Source of the DNA: an uncultured Prochlorococcus sp.
GTDB lineage: Bacteria > Cyanobacteriota > Cyanobacteriia > PCC-6307 > Cyanobiaceae
Direction of reading: 5' to 3'
DNA length: 64,000 bases
Assembly (NCBI GenBank): GCA_902536545.1
Contig: CACAXS010000004.1
Span: 1 to 64,000, forward strand
Shown here piece after piece: positions 52,884-62,110 of this stretch (the stretch's first letter is position 1; each line of letters starts with the position of its first letter). The notes under the pieces were generated by a model that was given only the letters and a program-made list of their open reading frames with translations, searched no databases and had not been told where the DNA came from. Position numbers and translations under genes: made by a program.

Positions 52884-55640
52884 ATGACAGAGATGAATGA
52901 TCAATTAACTTTAGAGAATTATTCACCTTTTGAAGTAGAGAAAAAGTGGCAAGAAAAATGGGAAAGTTTAAAGGCTTTTAGTCCTAACCCTGAGGATCAA
53001 GGAGAACCTTTTTGTATTGTTATACCACCACCAAATGTAACTGGATCTTTGCATATGGGACACGCATTTAATACGGCTTTGATAGATGTTGTAGTTCGTT
53101 TTCAAAGACTCTTAGGGAAGAATGTTTTGTGTTTACCAGGAACTGATCATGCTTCAATAGCTGTTCAAACAATTCTCGAAAAACAATTAAAAAGCGAGGG
53201 TAAAACAAGCGAGGATATTGGAAGAGATGAATTTCTAAAAAGAGCATGGAACTGGAAAGAACAAAGTGGCGGCAGAATAGTTTCTCAATTAAAGAGGATA
53301 GGATATTCAGTTGACTGGACTCGAGAAAGATTTACTCTGGATCAAAAATTAAATGAGGCAGTTGTTGAGGCTTTTAATATTCTTTATAAAAAGAATTTAA
53401 TTTATAGAGGTGAATATTTAGTTAACTGGTGTCCTGAATCTCAATCTGCTGTAAGTGATCTTGAAGTCGAAATGCAAGAAGTAAATGGTCATTTATGGCA
53501 TTTTAAATACCCTTTAATTTCTAAAAGTGGGGAAAAGTTAGGTAAGTACTTAGAGGTTGCAACAACACGGCCAGAAACTCTTTTGGGCGACACTGCTGTG
53601 GCAGTTAATCCTGAAGATAACAGATATAAAAAATTTATTGGTGTCAAAGTAAAAGTCCCTTTCGTTGATAGAGAAATACCTATTATCGCTGATTCACATG
53701 TTGATAAAGATTTTGGTACGGGATGTGTCAAGGTTACTCCAGCCCACGATCCAAACGATTTTGCCATAGGAAAAAGGCATAATTTAAAACAGATTAATGT
53801 AATGAACAAGGATGGAACTTTAAATATTAATGCAGGTAAATTTCAAAATTTAGATAGATATGAGGCTAGAAAGAAAATTATTAAAGAATTGGATAACTTA
53901 GGACTTTTGACAAAGATAGAGGATTACAAACATACTGTTCCTTTTTCTGATAGAGGTAAGGTGCCAATTGAACCTTTATTGTCAACACAATGGTTTTTAA
54001 AAATGGATGAAATATCTCAAGGATGTCTTAATGAAATTGATTCTAAAAAACCATCGTTTATCCCCCCACGCTGGGAGAAAGTTTATAAGGATTGGTTAGA
54101 TAACATTAATGATTGGTGTATCAGTAGGCAATTATGGTGGGGGCATCAAATACCAGCATGGTACGTTTTAGATGAATCTCAAGACACGATAGAACAAAAT
54201 ACTCCATATGTCGTTGCAAGAAATGAAGAGGATGCCTTAATCAAAGCTAATAAACAATTTGGATTAAATATTAAATTGGTTCGTGATAAAGATGTTTTGG
54301 ATACTTGGTTTTCAAGTGGTTTATGGCCTTTCTCAACCCTTGGTTGGCCAAATACAAATGACCCCGATTTTAAAAAATGGTATCCAAATAGTGTTCTTGT
54401 AACGGGTTTCGATATTATTTTCTTCTGGGTGGCCAGAATGACAATGATGGGGAATACTTTTACGAATAAAATTCCTTTTAAGGATGTTTATATTCATGGT
54501 CTAGTTCGAGATGAAAATAATAAAAAAATGAGTAAAAGTTCAGGTAATGGCATTGATCCAATACTATTAATTGATAAATATGGTTCTGATGCTTTGCGAT
54601 TTGCTTTGATTCGAGAAGTTGCAGGCGCTGGACAAGATATTCGGCTTGATTTTGATCGAAAAAAAGATACATCTTCAACTGTTGAAGCTTCAAGAAATTT
54701 TGCGAATAAATTATGGAATGCAACTAAATTTGTATTAATTAATAAAACTTCTAACAATAATTATTCGCTTAATGACATTGATGAAACTTCTTTAGAGTTA
54801 TGTGATAAGTGGATTTTATCTAAACTTAATAAAGTAAACAAAAAGATCACTGCTTTGTTGAAAGAATATAAATTGGGAGAATCTGCGAAACTATTATATG
54901 AATTTACCTGGAATGATTTTTGTGACTGGTATGTAGAATTTGCTAAACAAAGGTTTAATAACAAAGATACTAATAATAGACAAATATCTGAAAAGGTTTT
55001 AATAAAAGTGCTCAATGATATTTTGGTGATGATTCATCCTTTTATGCCGCACATTACTGAAGAACTTTGGCATGTACTTCAAATTAAACCAGATAAAGAA
55101 TTATTATCTCTTCAAAAATGGCCAACCCAAGAGAATAAATTTATTGATAATGAGCTTGATAATTCCTTTCAGCAACTCTTTGAAATTATTAGATTGATTA
55201 GAAATTTGAGAGCTGAATTAGGCCTCAAGCCATCAGAAAAAGTTCCTGTTTACTTAATTTCAGATAATGATGAATTGATTGAATTTCTAAAAATTTTAGT
55301 TGATGATATTCAAACCTTAACTAAATCTTCTGAAGTATTTATTTTTAAACCTAATGCCGTTGATAAAAAAGAGTTTGCTAAATCTTTTTCTGGGATAATT
55401 AGTGATTTAGAAGTTTACTTACCTTTTCAGGATTTTGTAAATATTAATGCATTAAAGGATAGGTTAAACAAGGATTTAAAAAAGGTGACTACTGAATTAG
55501 ATAATTTAAAAAAGAGATTATCTAATAAAAATTTCGTAGATAAGGCTCCAAAAGATATTGTTGACGAATGTAGATTTAAATTAAATGAGGGTTCGGTAAA
55601 AATGGAAAGAATTAATAAAAAACTTGAACTTTTGAATTAA
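52884..55640 (+). CDS. valS: Valyl-tRNA synthetase
   Basis: 'PPPNVTGSLHMGHAFNTALIDVVVRFQRL', 'LPGTDHASIAVQTI', 'GLVRDENNKKMSKSSGNGIDP'. Confidence 0.98.
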   Translation: MTEMNDQLTLENYSPFEVEKKWQEKWESLKAFSPNPEDQGEPFCIVIPPPNVTGSLHMGHAFNTALIDVVVRFQRLLGKNVLCLPGTDHASIAVQTILEKQLKSEGKTSEDIGRDEFLKRAWNWKEQSGGRIVSQLKRIGYSVDWTRERFTLDQKLNEAVVEAFNILYKKNLIYRGEYLVNWCPESQSAVSDLEVEMQEVNGHLWHFKYPLISKSGEKLGKYLEVATTRPETLLGDTAVAVNPEDNRYKKFIGVKVKVPFVDREIPIIADSHVDKDFGTGCVKVTPAHDPNDFAIGKRHNLKQINVMNKDGTLNINAGKFQNLDRYEARKKIIKELDNLGLLTKIEDYKHTVPFSDRGKVPIEPLLSTQWFLKMDEISQGCLNEIDSKKPSFIPPRWEKVYKDWLDNINDWCISRQLWWGHQIPAWYVLDESQDTIEQNTPYVVARNEEDALIKANKQFGLNIKLVRDKDVLDTWFSSGLWPFSTLGWPNTNDPDFKKWYPNSVLVTGFDIIFFWVARMTMMGNTFTNKIPFKDVYIHGLVRDENNKKMSKSSGNGIDPILLIDKYGSDALRFALIREVAGAGQDIRLDFDRKKDTSSTVEASRNFANKLWNATKFVLINKTSNNNYSLNDIDETSLELCDKWILSKLNKVNKKITALLKEYKLGESAKLLYEFTWNDFCDWYVEFAKQRFNNKDTNNRQISEKVLIKVLNDILVMIHPFMPHITEELWHVLQIKPDKELLSLQKWPTQENKFIDNELDNSFQQLFEIIRLIRNLRAELGLKPSEKVPVYLISDNDELIEFLKILVDDIQTLTKSSEVFIFKPNAVDKKEFAKSFSGIISDLEVYLPFQDFVNINALKDRLNKDLKKVTTELDNLKKRLSNKNFVDKAPKDIVDECRFKLNEGSVKMERINKKLELLN

Positions 55641-55642
55641 GA

Positions 55643-56239
55643 ATGAATATATTTCTTGAAAATATTTATAATTTGTCTTTTTTTTTTAATACTGGAATTG
55701 GTATCTTTTCGTTTGTTTTCATTTATATTTTAATTGTTTTATTGATACTTCCAGCTTCTTGGTTATCTTTGTTATCAGGTTTTTTATATGGCTCATATTT
55801 AGGATCAATTATCGTTTTCATTTCCGCTTCCATAGGAGCATCAGTTGCTTTTTTTGTATCAAAAAGTTTTTTTTCAAAAAAGCTAAAAAATCTTTTTAGC
55901 CGTTATCCAAAATTAAGTGTTATTGAAAAAGTACTAGAAAAAGGCGGACTTAAGTTAATTATTTTAGCGAGATTATCCCCGATATTTCCCTTCAGTATTC
56001 TTAATTATTTTTATGGTTTGAATAATGTTAAATTTAGAGATTTCGCTCTTGGTCTTCTTGGAATAATTCCAGGAACTTTTCTTTATTGTTCAATAGGTAG
56101 CTTGGCAAAAAGTATCCAAGAGTTGAAAAATGTGCAATCACCAAATAATTTATATATTACTATTGTTGGAATTGTTTCAACTTTTTTAGTTGTATATTTC
56201 TCAGCTAAATACTCCAGAGAATATTTTGAAAACTCTTAA
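55643..56239 (+). CDS. TVP38/TMEM64 (VTT/DedA-like) membrane protein
   Basis: 'LLSGFLYGSYLGSIIVFISASIGASVAFFVSK', 'LIILARLSPIFPFSILNYFYGLNNVKFRDFALGLLGIIPGTFLYCSIGSLA'. Confidence 0.88.
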   Translation: MNIFLENIYNLSFFFNTGIGIFSFVFIYILIVLLILPASWLSLLSGFLYGSYLGSIIVFISASIGASVAFFVSKSFFSKKLKNLFSRYPKLSVIEKVLEKGGLKLIILARLSPIFPFSILNYFYGLNNVKFRDFALGLLGIIPGTFLYCSIGSLAKSIQELKNVQSPNNLYITIVGIVSTFLVVYFSAKYSREYFENS

Positions 56240-56243
56240 GAAT

Positions 56244-56396
56244 TTACTCTTTAATATTCCAATCTCTAATAGACGCAATTAAAATAAACCATAAAAGTCT
56301 AAATTTACCTAGTAAAGTTTTGTTTGCTTCTAATTCGATATATTTTGCCTGTCCACAAGTTGTTTTTATGAAGTTGAAAACAATTTTCTTCGACAT
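56244..56396 (-). CDS. Candidate small ORF, 50 aa: MSKKIVFNFIKTTCGQAKYIELEANKTLLGKFRLLWFILIASIRDWNIKE
   Basis: Read by hand on the minus strand in the otherwise empty 270-bp gap between the VTT protein and the ligase; below the 60-aa cut-off of the provided track. Confidence 0.4.
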   Translation of the reverse strand: MSKKIVFNFIKTTCGQAKYIELEANKTLLGKFRLLWFILIASIRDWNIKE

Positions 56397-56509
56397 GAGT
56401 CTCTCAAAAAATCCTGATAACTATTATTACATTTATAGCCAAGATTTTATTTTTTTATTTAAAAACCACATTTTTCATTGACTACTTTGTTAGATATTAT
56501 TTTTTAAAT

Positions 56510-57838
56510 TTAAATTTTTTCTCCAGCTTTAAATCCTCTAAAGCATTTGAATCTAGGAAACCTAAGACTAAAAGCCAACGCATCCTTAGATTTAGTTTTA
56601 GCATCAGCTCTGATTTCTACAAGTTGACCAATAAGTTGATTCCGTTTTGACCAATATTGTTCACGTTGGATATCACTAAATCCGCTTCCACAACTAAGAC
56701 TGTATTCATGCCCATCATCCTCCCCTTCTACTAGGACAGCTCCTAGTCTACCCTTATTGCGACCTGTACCTTCCTCAACCGATACAACCTTTAAAGTGAC
56801 TTCAATGAAAGGTTTTGCTTTTAACCAACTGTGTGTTCTTTTACATTCATACATAGCATCAGGATCTTTAATCATTACTCCTTCATACCCACCTTCCACA
56901 GCAGATTTATTAAGCTCTACAAATCTTTTTTGTCCCTCAACGGTATCGAGATTTACATTTTCCCATTCAAGTGTTTTTATATGTCTTAGAAGCACAGAAT
57001 GTTTTGCTACCCATTCTTTTACTAATAAACTTCTTGATGTCTGACTAGTGTTCCATCTCCCTTTTTGGAAGTTTTCAAGGGGACATAAGTCAAATAAGTG
57101 TAGAACTGCGTCTTTTGTTTGTTTGCCATCTTTTCTATGAACCTGTTTCATTAAATCCTGAAAGTTAGCGCTCATTACTTCACCATCTAGGACTAAATCA
57201 TGAGTTGAAGGATCTTCTTTTAAAACGTTTTCTATTTCTGAGATAATATGACCAAAATTATGGAATTGTTTCCCATTACGAGAAAACATTTCTACTTTAT
57301 TTTGTCTAATAATAGTTATGACGCGCACACCATCTAATTTGATTTCAATTTGCTTTTTTCCAATCATTTTTTTTTCATGATTTGCACTGTCATGAGCTAA
57401 AGGACAAGAAAAAATAGGAATCGCATATTTGGGAAAATTTTTGGCTATCTTGTTGATTGTTTTTTCAGATACACCACATCTTAGATCTTTAATTAAAACT
57501 CGTCTATAAAATCCATTCCACTCTTCTTTTGTAGCAGATTCCATAGCCGTAATAATTGCATCGCGAGCAGCGTGACCAGTAAGTTCTCTTTGAATAAGCT
57601 TATTTGTTAATTCTTTAAAATCTTTCCATAAAAAATTTTGACTTTTTTCATTCTCTTTTTCAGGAATAATTTTTACACCAAAAGTTACCAATGGATCAAG
57701 TGCCATACGGATTCCCTCAAAAAAATCATCTAGACCTTGTTCCATTGCTTCTAGGATGATTTTTTCTTTAACTAATCTACTTGGATGTAATTCTAATTGA
57801 TGTATTATCTCTTCTTTAAACAATTTTTTTTGCCTCAC
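56510..57838 (-). CDS. ATP-dependent DNA ligase, T4/phage-like
   Basis: Motif I 'QIEIKLDGVR', 'SRNGKQF', 'LVLDGEVM', 'YEGVMIKD', 'SWLKAKPFIEVTLKVV'; N-terminal 'FYRRVLIKDLRCGVSEKTINKI' resembles T4 gp30 'LRRVMMRDLECGASVSIANKV'. Confidence 0.92.
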   Translation of the reverse strand: MRQKKLFKEEIIHQLELHPSRLVKEKIILEAMEQGLDDFFEGIRMALDPLVTFGVKIIPEKENEKSQNFLWKDFKELTNKLIQRELTGHAARDAIITAMESATKEEWNGFYRRVLIKDLRCGVSEKTINKIAKNFPKYAIPIFSCPLAHDSANHEKKMIGKKQIEIKLDGVRVITIIRQNKVEMFSRNGKQFHNFGHIISEIENVLKEDPSTHDLVLDGEVMSANFQDLMKQVHRKDGKQTKDAVLHLFDLCPLENFQKGRWNTSQTSRSLLVKEWVAKHSVLLRHIKTLEWENVNLDTVEGQKRFVELNKSAVEGGYEGVMIKDPDAMYECKRTHSWLKAKPFIEVTLKVVSVEEGTGRNKGRLGAVLVEGEDDGHEYSLSCGSGFSDIQREQYWSKRNQLIGQLVEIRADAKTKSKDALAFSLRFPRFKCFRGFKAGEKI

Positions 57839-57847
57839 AAAAAATTA

Positions 57848-58267
57848 TTAATTCGCTTTTGCTATTCTGTCTATTTTCCAATCATTGTCAGTTTTTGCGA
57901 AAGTAAAATCTAATGGAAGCTCATCTTGTTTATCTTCTGATTTTAAATTCAAAGTTATTATTATTTGATCCTCTTGTACTCTAGGTCTTCCTGATTTTAA
58001 ATTTCTGTATTTATTGAGGTTTAAACTAGCTAAAAATTTAAGGAAGTCTTGCCGCTTCACATGAGTTTTATAAGTTTTTGTAGTCAAACCATAAGCTGCA
58101 TCAATTCTGCCAGCAGCTATTTGATCAAAAAACTTTCTTACTAATGGATTAATTCCTCTGGCGCTTATAACTAATTTGACTGCATTAAAAGTCCAAAAAG
58201 AAACTAGTACAGCTCCGCCAACTAATAATGCTTTAATTCCGATATCTTTAACTAGTGTTGCATCCAT
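57848..58267 (-). CDS. Conserved hypothetical with N-terminal TM and NTF2/DUF4864-like domain
   Basis: 'LVRKFFDQIAAGRIDAAYGLTTKTYKTHVKRQDFLKFLASLNLNKYRN...DWKIDRI' pattern. Confidence 0.65.
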   Translation of the reverse strand: MDATLVKDIGIKALLVGGAVLVSFWTFNAVKLVISARGINPLVRKFFDQIAAGRIDAAYGLTTKTYKTHVKRQDFLKFLASLNLNKYRNLKSGRPRVQEDQIIITLNLKSEDKQDELPLDFTFAKTDNDWKIDRIAKAN

Positions 58268-58352
58268 GTTGATTTGAGTTTTTTATTACTTTAAGAAAAG
58301 AAATCGTTTTTGATGGCTTTTTTTGTCAAAATAATACTAATTTTAATTCATA

Positions 58353-58880
58353 ATGCCTGTTATTCCTCTCTTACCTTTATTTCATAAGTTTAATGTTCAA
58401 TATTTTGAAAATTCTCTAGCGGTTAATAATCAACCTTTAGTAAAAGTTAGATGGAGTGATAATAGATTAAAAACTACTGCCGGTTTTTATAAAAGAAAAC
58501 GAATTAATGGTCTTGTAGATTCTGAAATTATCTTATCGAAGCCCATTTTGAGTAAATTATCTACTAGTGAAATAAACAGTACTTTATGTCATGAAATGAT
58601 TCATGCATGGGTAGATAGGATATTAAAAAAAAATGAGATACATGGTCCAAATTTTTTAGAAAAGATGAATGCAATTAATGAGAAAGAGAAAAATTTTCAA
58701 ATTTCTGTGAGGCACTCATTTCCTATTGAAAGGAGAGAATTAAAACATATAGGAACTTGCCAAAATTGTGGTGAGAAATTTCTCTACAGGAAAAGGATAA
58801 AGAATATTGCCTGTAAAAAATGTTGTGTAAATTTCTTTAATGGATCATGGAATAAAAAGTGTTTAATTTTGTTTGATTAA
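58353..58880 (+). CDS. SprT-like metalloprotease family protein
   Basis: 'STLCHEMIHAWVDRILKKNEIHGPNFLEKMNAIN' HExxH motif and C-terminal CxxC...CxxC zinc ribbon. Confidence 0.88.
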   Translation: MPVIPLLPLFHKFNVQYFENSLAVNNQPLVKVRWSDNRLKTTAGFYKRKRINGLVDSEIILSKPILSKLSTSEINSTLCHEMIHAWVDRILKKNEIHGPNFLEKMNAINEKEKNFQISVRHSFPIERRELKHIGTCQNCGEKFLYRKRIKNIACKKCCVNFFNGSWNKKCLILFD

Positions 58881-58963
58881 AAATATAAGATGTGTTTTTG
58901 TTTCTATATTTGGAATTATTTATTTTTTTAATGTAATTTATATTCTAAAAAGCATAATAATTT

Positions 58964-59527
58964 ATGGATTCAAGGAGAATTAGAAATCTTAGAAATAGTT
59001 TTGATAAAAATATTGTTGATAACCAGGTTGATAAAATTATCGAAACTGGAAGACAATTCGTTGATGGAGTATCCGGTGCTAGGCCAGGTAAAAGAAGGAA
59101 CTCAGATTTTCAAGGAATAACAAGTAAGAGTGTTAAAAAAGTAGGAAGATGGGTATCTGAAAAAGTGGATTTATTTTTTGATGAAGATAATGATGATTGG
59201 AATGATGCGAATTATGATGATGATAATAAAAATATTAAGACATTTTCCAGAGAATCAAATTCTTATGAATCTGCTAAAGTGCATTCAAAAAGACCTTTAG
59301 AAGCAATATCTTTAAGGCAATCAAAAAATTTACAGATAACTGAGCAAAAAAAATTACCTTATGTGCAAGAGAGTAAGAAGGAAGATTGGCCAGATGAAAT
59401 GGATTTCAAAGTTGAAAGATGGCAAAGAGCTTCAGAAAAAGAGAATAATACTTCGAGAGATCAATCAGACCAACAAGGTCAATCAAAATCAAGAAATCTT
59501 CCCAAATCAAGAAGAAGAAGAGTATAG
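58964..59527 (+). CDS. Conserved hypothetical, strongly charged
   Basis: Long ORF with acidic stretch 'FFDEDNDDWNDANYDDDNKN' and basic C-terminus 'SRNLPKSRRRRV'. Confidence 0.65.
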   Translation: MDSRRIRNLRNSFDKNIVDNQVDKIIETGRQFVDGVSGARPGKRRNSDFQGITSKSVKKVGRWVSEKVDLFFDEDNDDWNDANYDDDNKNIKTFSRESNSYESAKVHSKRPLEAISLRQSKNLQITEQKKLPYVQESKKEDWPDEMDFKVERWQRASEKENNTSRDQSDQQGQSKSRNLPKSRRRRV

Positions 59528-60007
59528 TTTCGTAAATTCTTTAATTCCTGAATAGCCTAATAAACTTTCTAATTGTGGATTGAATACTTCTCTAATAATT
59601 GTTAGGGGTTTTTTGTTTCGAAAAAATCTATAATTTCTTGACCAGAATGGACCTTTAAAACAAAATCGATCCTCTAACCAATTTGAATTTACAAGTGAAA
59701 TTCGATCAACTTCTCTAAACAACTCTGATCTGTCTTGTGTCAAATTCTTCCAAATTGGTTCTTCTTTGGCTTTTAAATTTTCATTCACTTGTTCTGCATT
59801 CCACCAACTTTCAGCCCATGCTAGGTTTTTATTATTGTTTTTAATCCATACCTGTCTTCTAATTAAAGGGCCATTTAATTGATTTAATTCTTTAGGTCCC
59901 TCTTTAATGAATAAAGGATCTTCTTTCATGGAAATTAATTTAATTTTCGTTTCTTGATTAGTTAAAAGCTGTAAATGTCTAGTTGGACTTCCATCCCCAA
60001 GCAGCAT
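59507..60007 (-). CDS. Chorismate lyase-like (UbiC/DUF98-type) protein; reading frame extends 41 codons further upstream to the mnmG stop without a canonical start
   Basis: 'MLLGDGSPTRHLQLLTNQ' motif at the very N-terminus of the ATG-initiated ORF; upstream in-frame '...KNSLPKISGPWKL' looks like part of the same domain. Confidence 0.75.
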   Translation of the reverse strand: MLLGDGSPTRHLQLLTNQETKIKLISMKEDPLFIKEGPKELNQLNGPLIRRQVWIKNNNKNLAWAESWWNAEQVNENLKAKEEPIWKNLTQDRSELFREVDRISLVNSNWLEDRFCFKGPFWSRNYRFFRNKKPLTIIREVFNPQLESLLGYSGIKEFTKLYSSSS

Positions 60008-60130
60008 TAATTTCCATGGACCAGATATTTTTGGTAATGAATTTTTTACTAAAAAAGTAGAGGCTTTTTCTTCCCATAAAATTTTTGGTGAGTTAAAAAG
60101 TTTATTATTCAGTGCTATTACGGATTGCTT

Positions 60131-62098
60131 TTAAGATGATAACTTTTTTTCGACAAAAATATTTGCCTTTTCTTTCTTTATTTCTCTTATTTTTAGCCAA
60201 ACAAGTAATGCAGTTAAATCAGCTTTGCTTACTCCAGGTATTTTTGAAGCATCACCAAAATTTTTTGGCTTTATCTTATTCAATTTTTCTCTAGCTTCTA
60301 AAGATAATGTATCTATCTTTTCATAATTTATTTCTTGAGGCAGAGATTTACAGCTTTGCCGATTTATTTGTTCAATGTTGTTTTTTTGTCTTTTGAGGTA
60401 ACCCTCGTATTTAATATCTATTTCTACACCTTCCTGTATTGAGAAACCTAGATTTTTTTCAGTCAAATTATATTTAATTAGATCTGAATAATGAAAGTTT
60501 GGTCTTTTTAAGAGTTCTTTCAAAGTTGTTGAACCTTTGATTTTGGATCTAGTGTCTAATTCTATTTTTTTTGATATTTCATCGGTATTTTTTAAACGGG
60601 TGTTATTTAATCTTAATTTCTCTTGCTTGAGGAGTTTAATTTTTTCTTGATAGGCCGACCATCTTTTATCATTAATTAGCCCTATTTGATAACCTAATGG
60701 GGTTAATCTCCTATCTGCATTATCTCCTCTAAGAGTTAACCTATATTCACTCCTACTAGTGAGAACTCTGTATGGTTCTTTGAGATCTTTGGTAACTAAA
60801 TCATTTATCATTGTCCCTATATAGCTGCTTTCTCTACTGAAGATTATTGGGTCTTTCTTGTTTAGTTTTCTTGTCGCATTGACTCCTGCAACTAATCCTT
60901 GTGCTGCTGCTTCTTCATAACCAGTAGTTCCATTAATTTGTCCAGCGCTAAATAAATATTCAATTTCTTTTGTTTCGAGTGATGTTTGTAGCTGTGTTGC
61001 AGGTATATAGTCATACTCGACAGCATATGCTGGTCGCAACATTTTACATTCACTTAATCCAGGTAAGGTTCTTAAAAGTTCTAATTGAATATTTTCGGGT
61101 AAACCTGTAGAAAATCCTTGCACATATATTTCAGGTGTATTAATTCCTTCTGGTTCTAAGAAAATTTGATGCGATTCTTTATCAGCAAATTTAACTATTT
61201 TATCTTCAATTGATGGACAATATCTTGGCCCTTTACTATCAATAAAACCGCCGTATATGGGAGTTAAATGTAAATTGTCTCGAATGAGTTGATGTGTTTT
61301 AGAAGTTGTTCTTGTGATATGACAACTAACTTGAGGCATATTATTTTTGATATCTGGATCAAACGAAAAATATTTATCAGCTGCAGTACTAGGTTGAATA
61401 TCTAATTCATCAAAAATGATACTCTTTTTGTCAACTCTTGCTGGTGTACCTGTTTTTAAACGTTCTGTTTTAATACCAATTTCGTGCAAGTTTTGAGTAA
61501 GACCTTGTGCTGCTTGTTCGCCTGATCTACCAGCTGACATTGATTTATTTCCTATCCATATTTTACCTTCTAAAAAAGTTCCAGCTGTTATAATAACTGA
61601 TTTAGCTGAATAATAACTACCAAAAAATGTTTTTACACCCTTTATTCTTTTTTTTAAGATTTTTTTTGAGTTCAATCCAATTTCTTCAGTTTTCGAAATA
61701 TCTAGTTCAGTAATCATTGCCTCTTTTAAAGATAAATTATCTGTATTTTGTAGTATCTCAATCATCTTTTTTGAGTATTCTCTTTTATCTGTTTGAGCTC
61801 TTAATGCCCATACAGCTGGGCCTCTGCTTGCATTTAATATTCTTTTTTGTATGGCCGTCTCATCAGCTAATTTACCAATAATTCCTCCTAATGCATCAAC
61901 TTCATGTACCAACTGACTTTTTGCTGGCCCCCCAACTGCAGGATTACACGGTTGCCAGGCAATCCTATCTAAATTGATTGTAAATAAGGCTGTAGAAAAT
62001 CCTAATTTTGCTGTTGTTATAGCTGCTTCGCATCCTGCATGTCCTCCTCCAATAACGATAATGTCAAAAGATTCATTTGTTGAGTGATGATTTTGCAT
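60131..62098 (-). CDS. mnmG: tRNA uridine-5-carboxymethylaminomethyl modification enzyme MnmG (GidA)
   Basis: '[29 protein letters not shown]', '[23 protein letters not shown]', '[20 protein letters not shown]'. Confidence 0.97.
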   Translation of the reverse strand: MQNHHSTNESFDIIVIGGGHAGCEAAITTAKLGFSTALFTINLDRIAWQPCNPAVGGPAKSQLVHEVDALGGIIGKLADETAIQKRILNASRGPAVWALRAQTDKREYSKKMIEILQNTDNLSLKEAMITELDISKTEEIGLNSKKILKKRIKGVKTFFGSYYSAKSVIITAGTFLEGKIWIGNKSMSAGRSGEQAAQGLTQNLHEIGIKTERLKTGTPARVDKKSIIFDELDIQPSTAADKYFSFDPDIKNNMPQVSCHITRTTSKTHQLIRDNLHLTPIYGGFIDSKGPRYCPSIEDKIVKFADKESHQIFLEPEGINTPEIYVQGFSTGLPENIQLELLRTLPGLSECKMLRPAYAVEYDYIPATQLQTSLETKEIEYLFSAGQINGTTGYEEAAAQGLVAGVNATRKLNKKDPIIFSRESSYIGTMINDLVTKDLKEPYRVLTSRSEYRLTLRGDNADRRLTPLGYQIGLINDKRWSAYQEKIKLLKQEKLRLNNTRLKNTDEISKKIELDTRSKIKGSTTLKELLKRPNFHYSDLIKYNLTEKNLGFSIQEGVEIDIKYEGYLKRQKNNIEQINRQSCKSLPQEINYEKIDTLSLEAREKLNKIKPKNFGDASKIPGVSKADLTALLVWLKIREIKKEKANIFVEKKLSS

Positions 62099-62110
62099 TT
62101 TAGGATCGAT

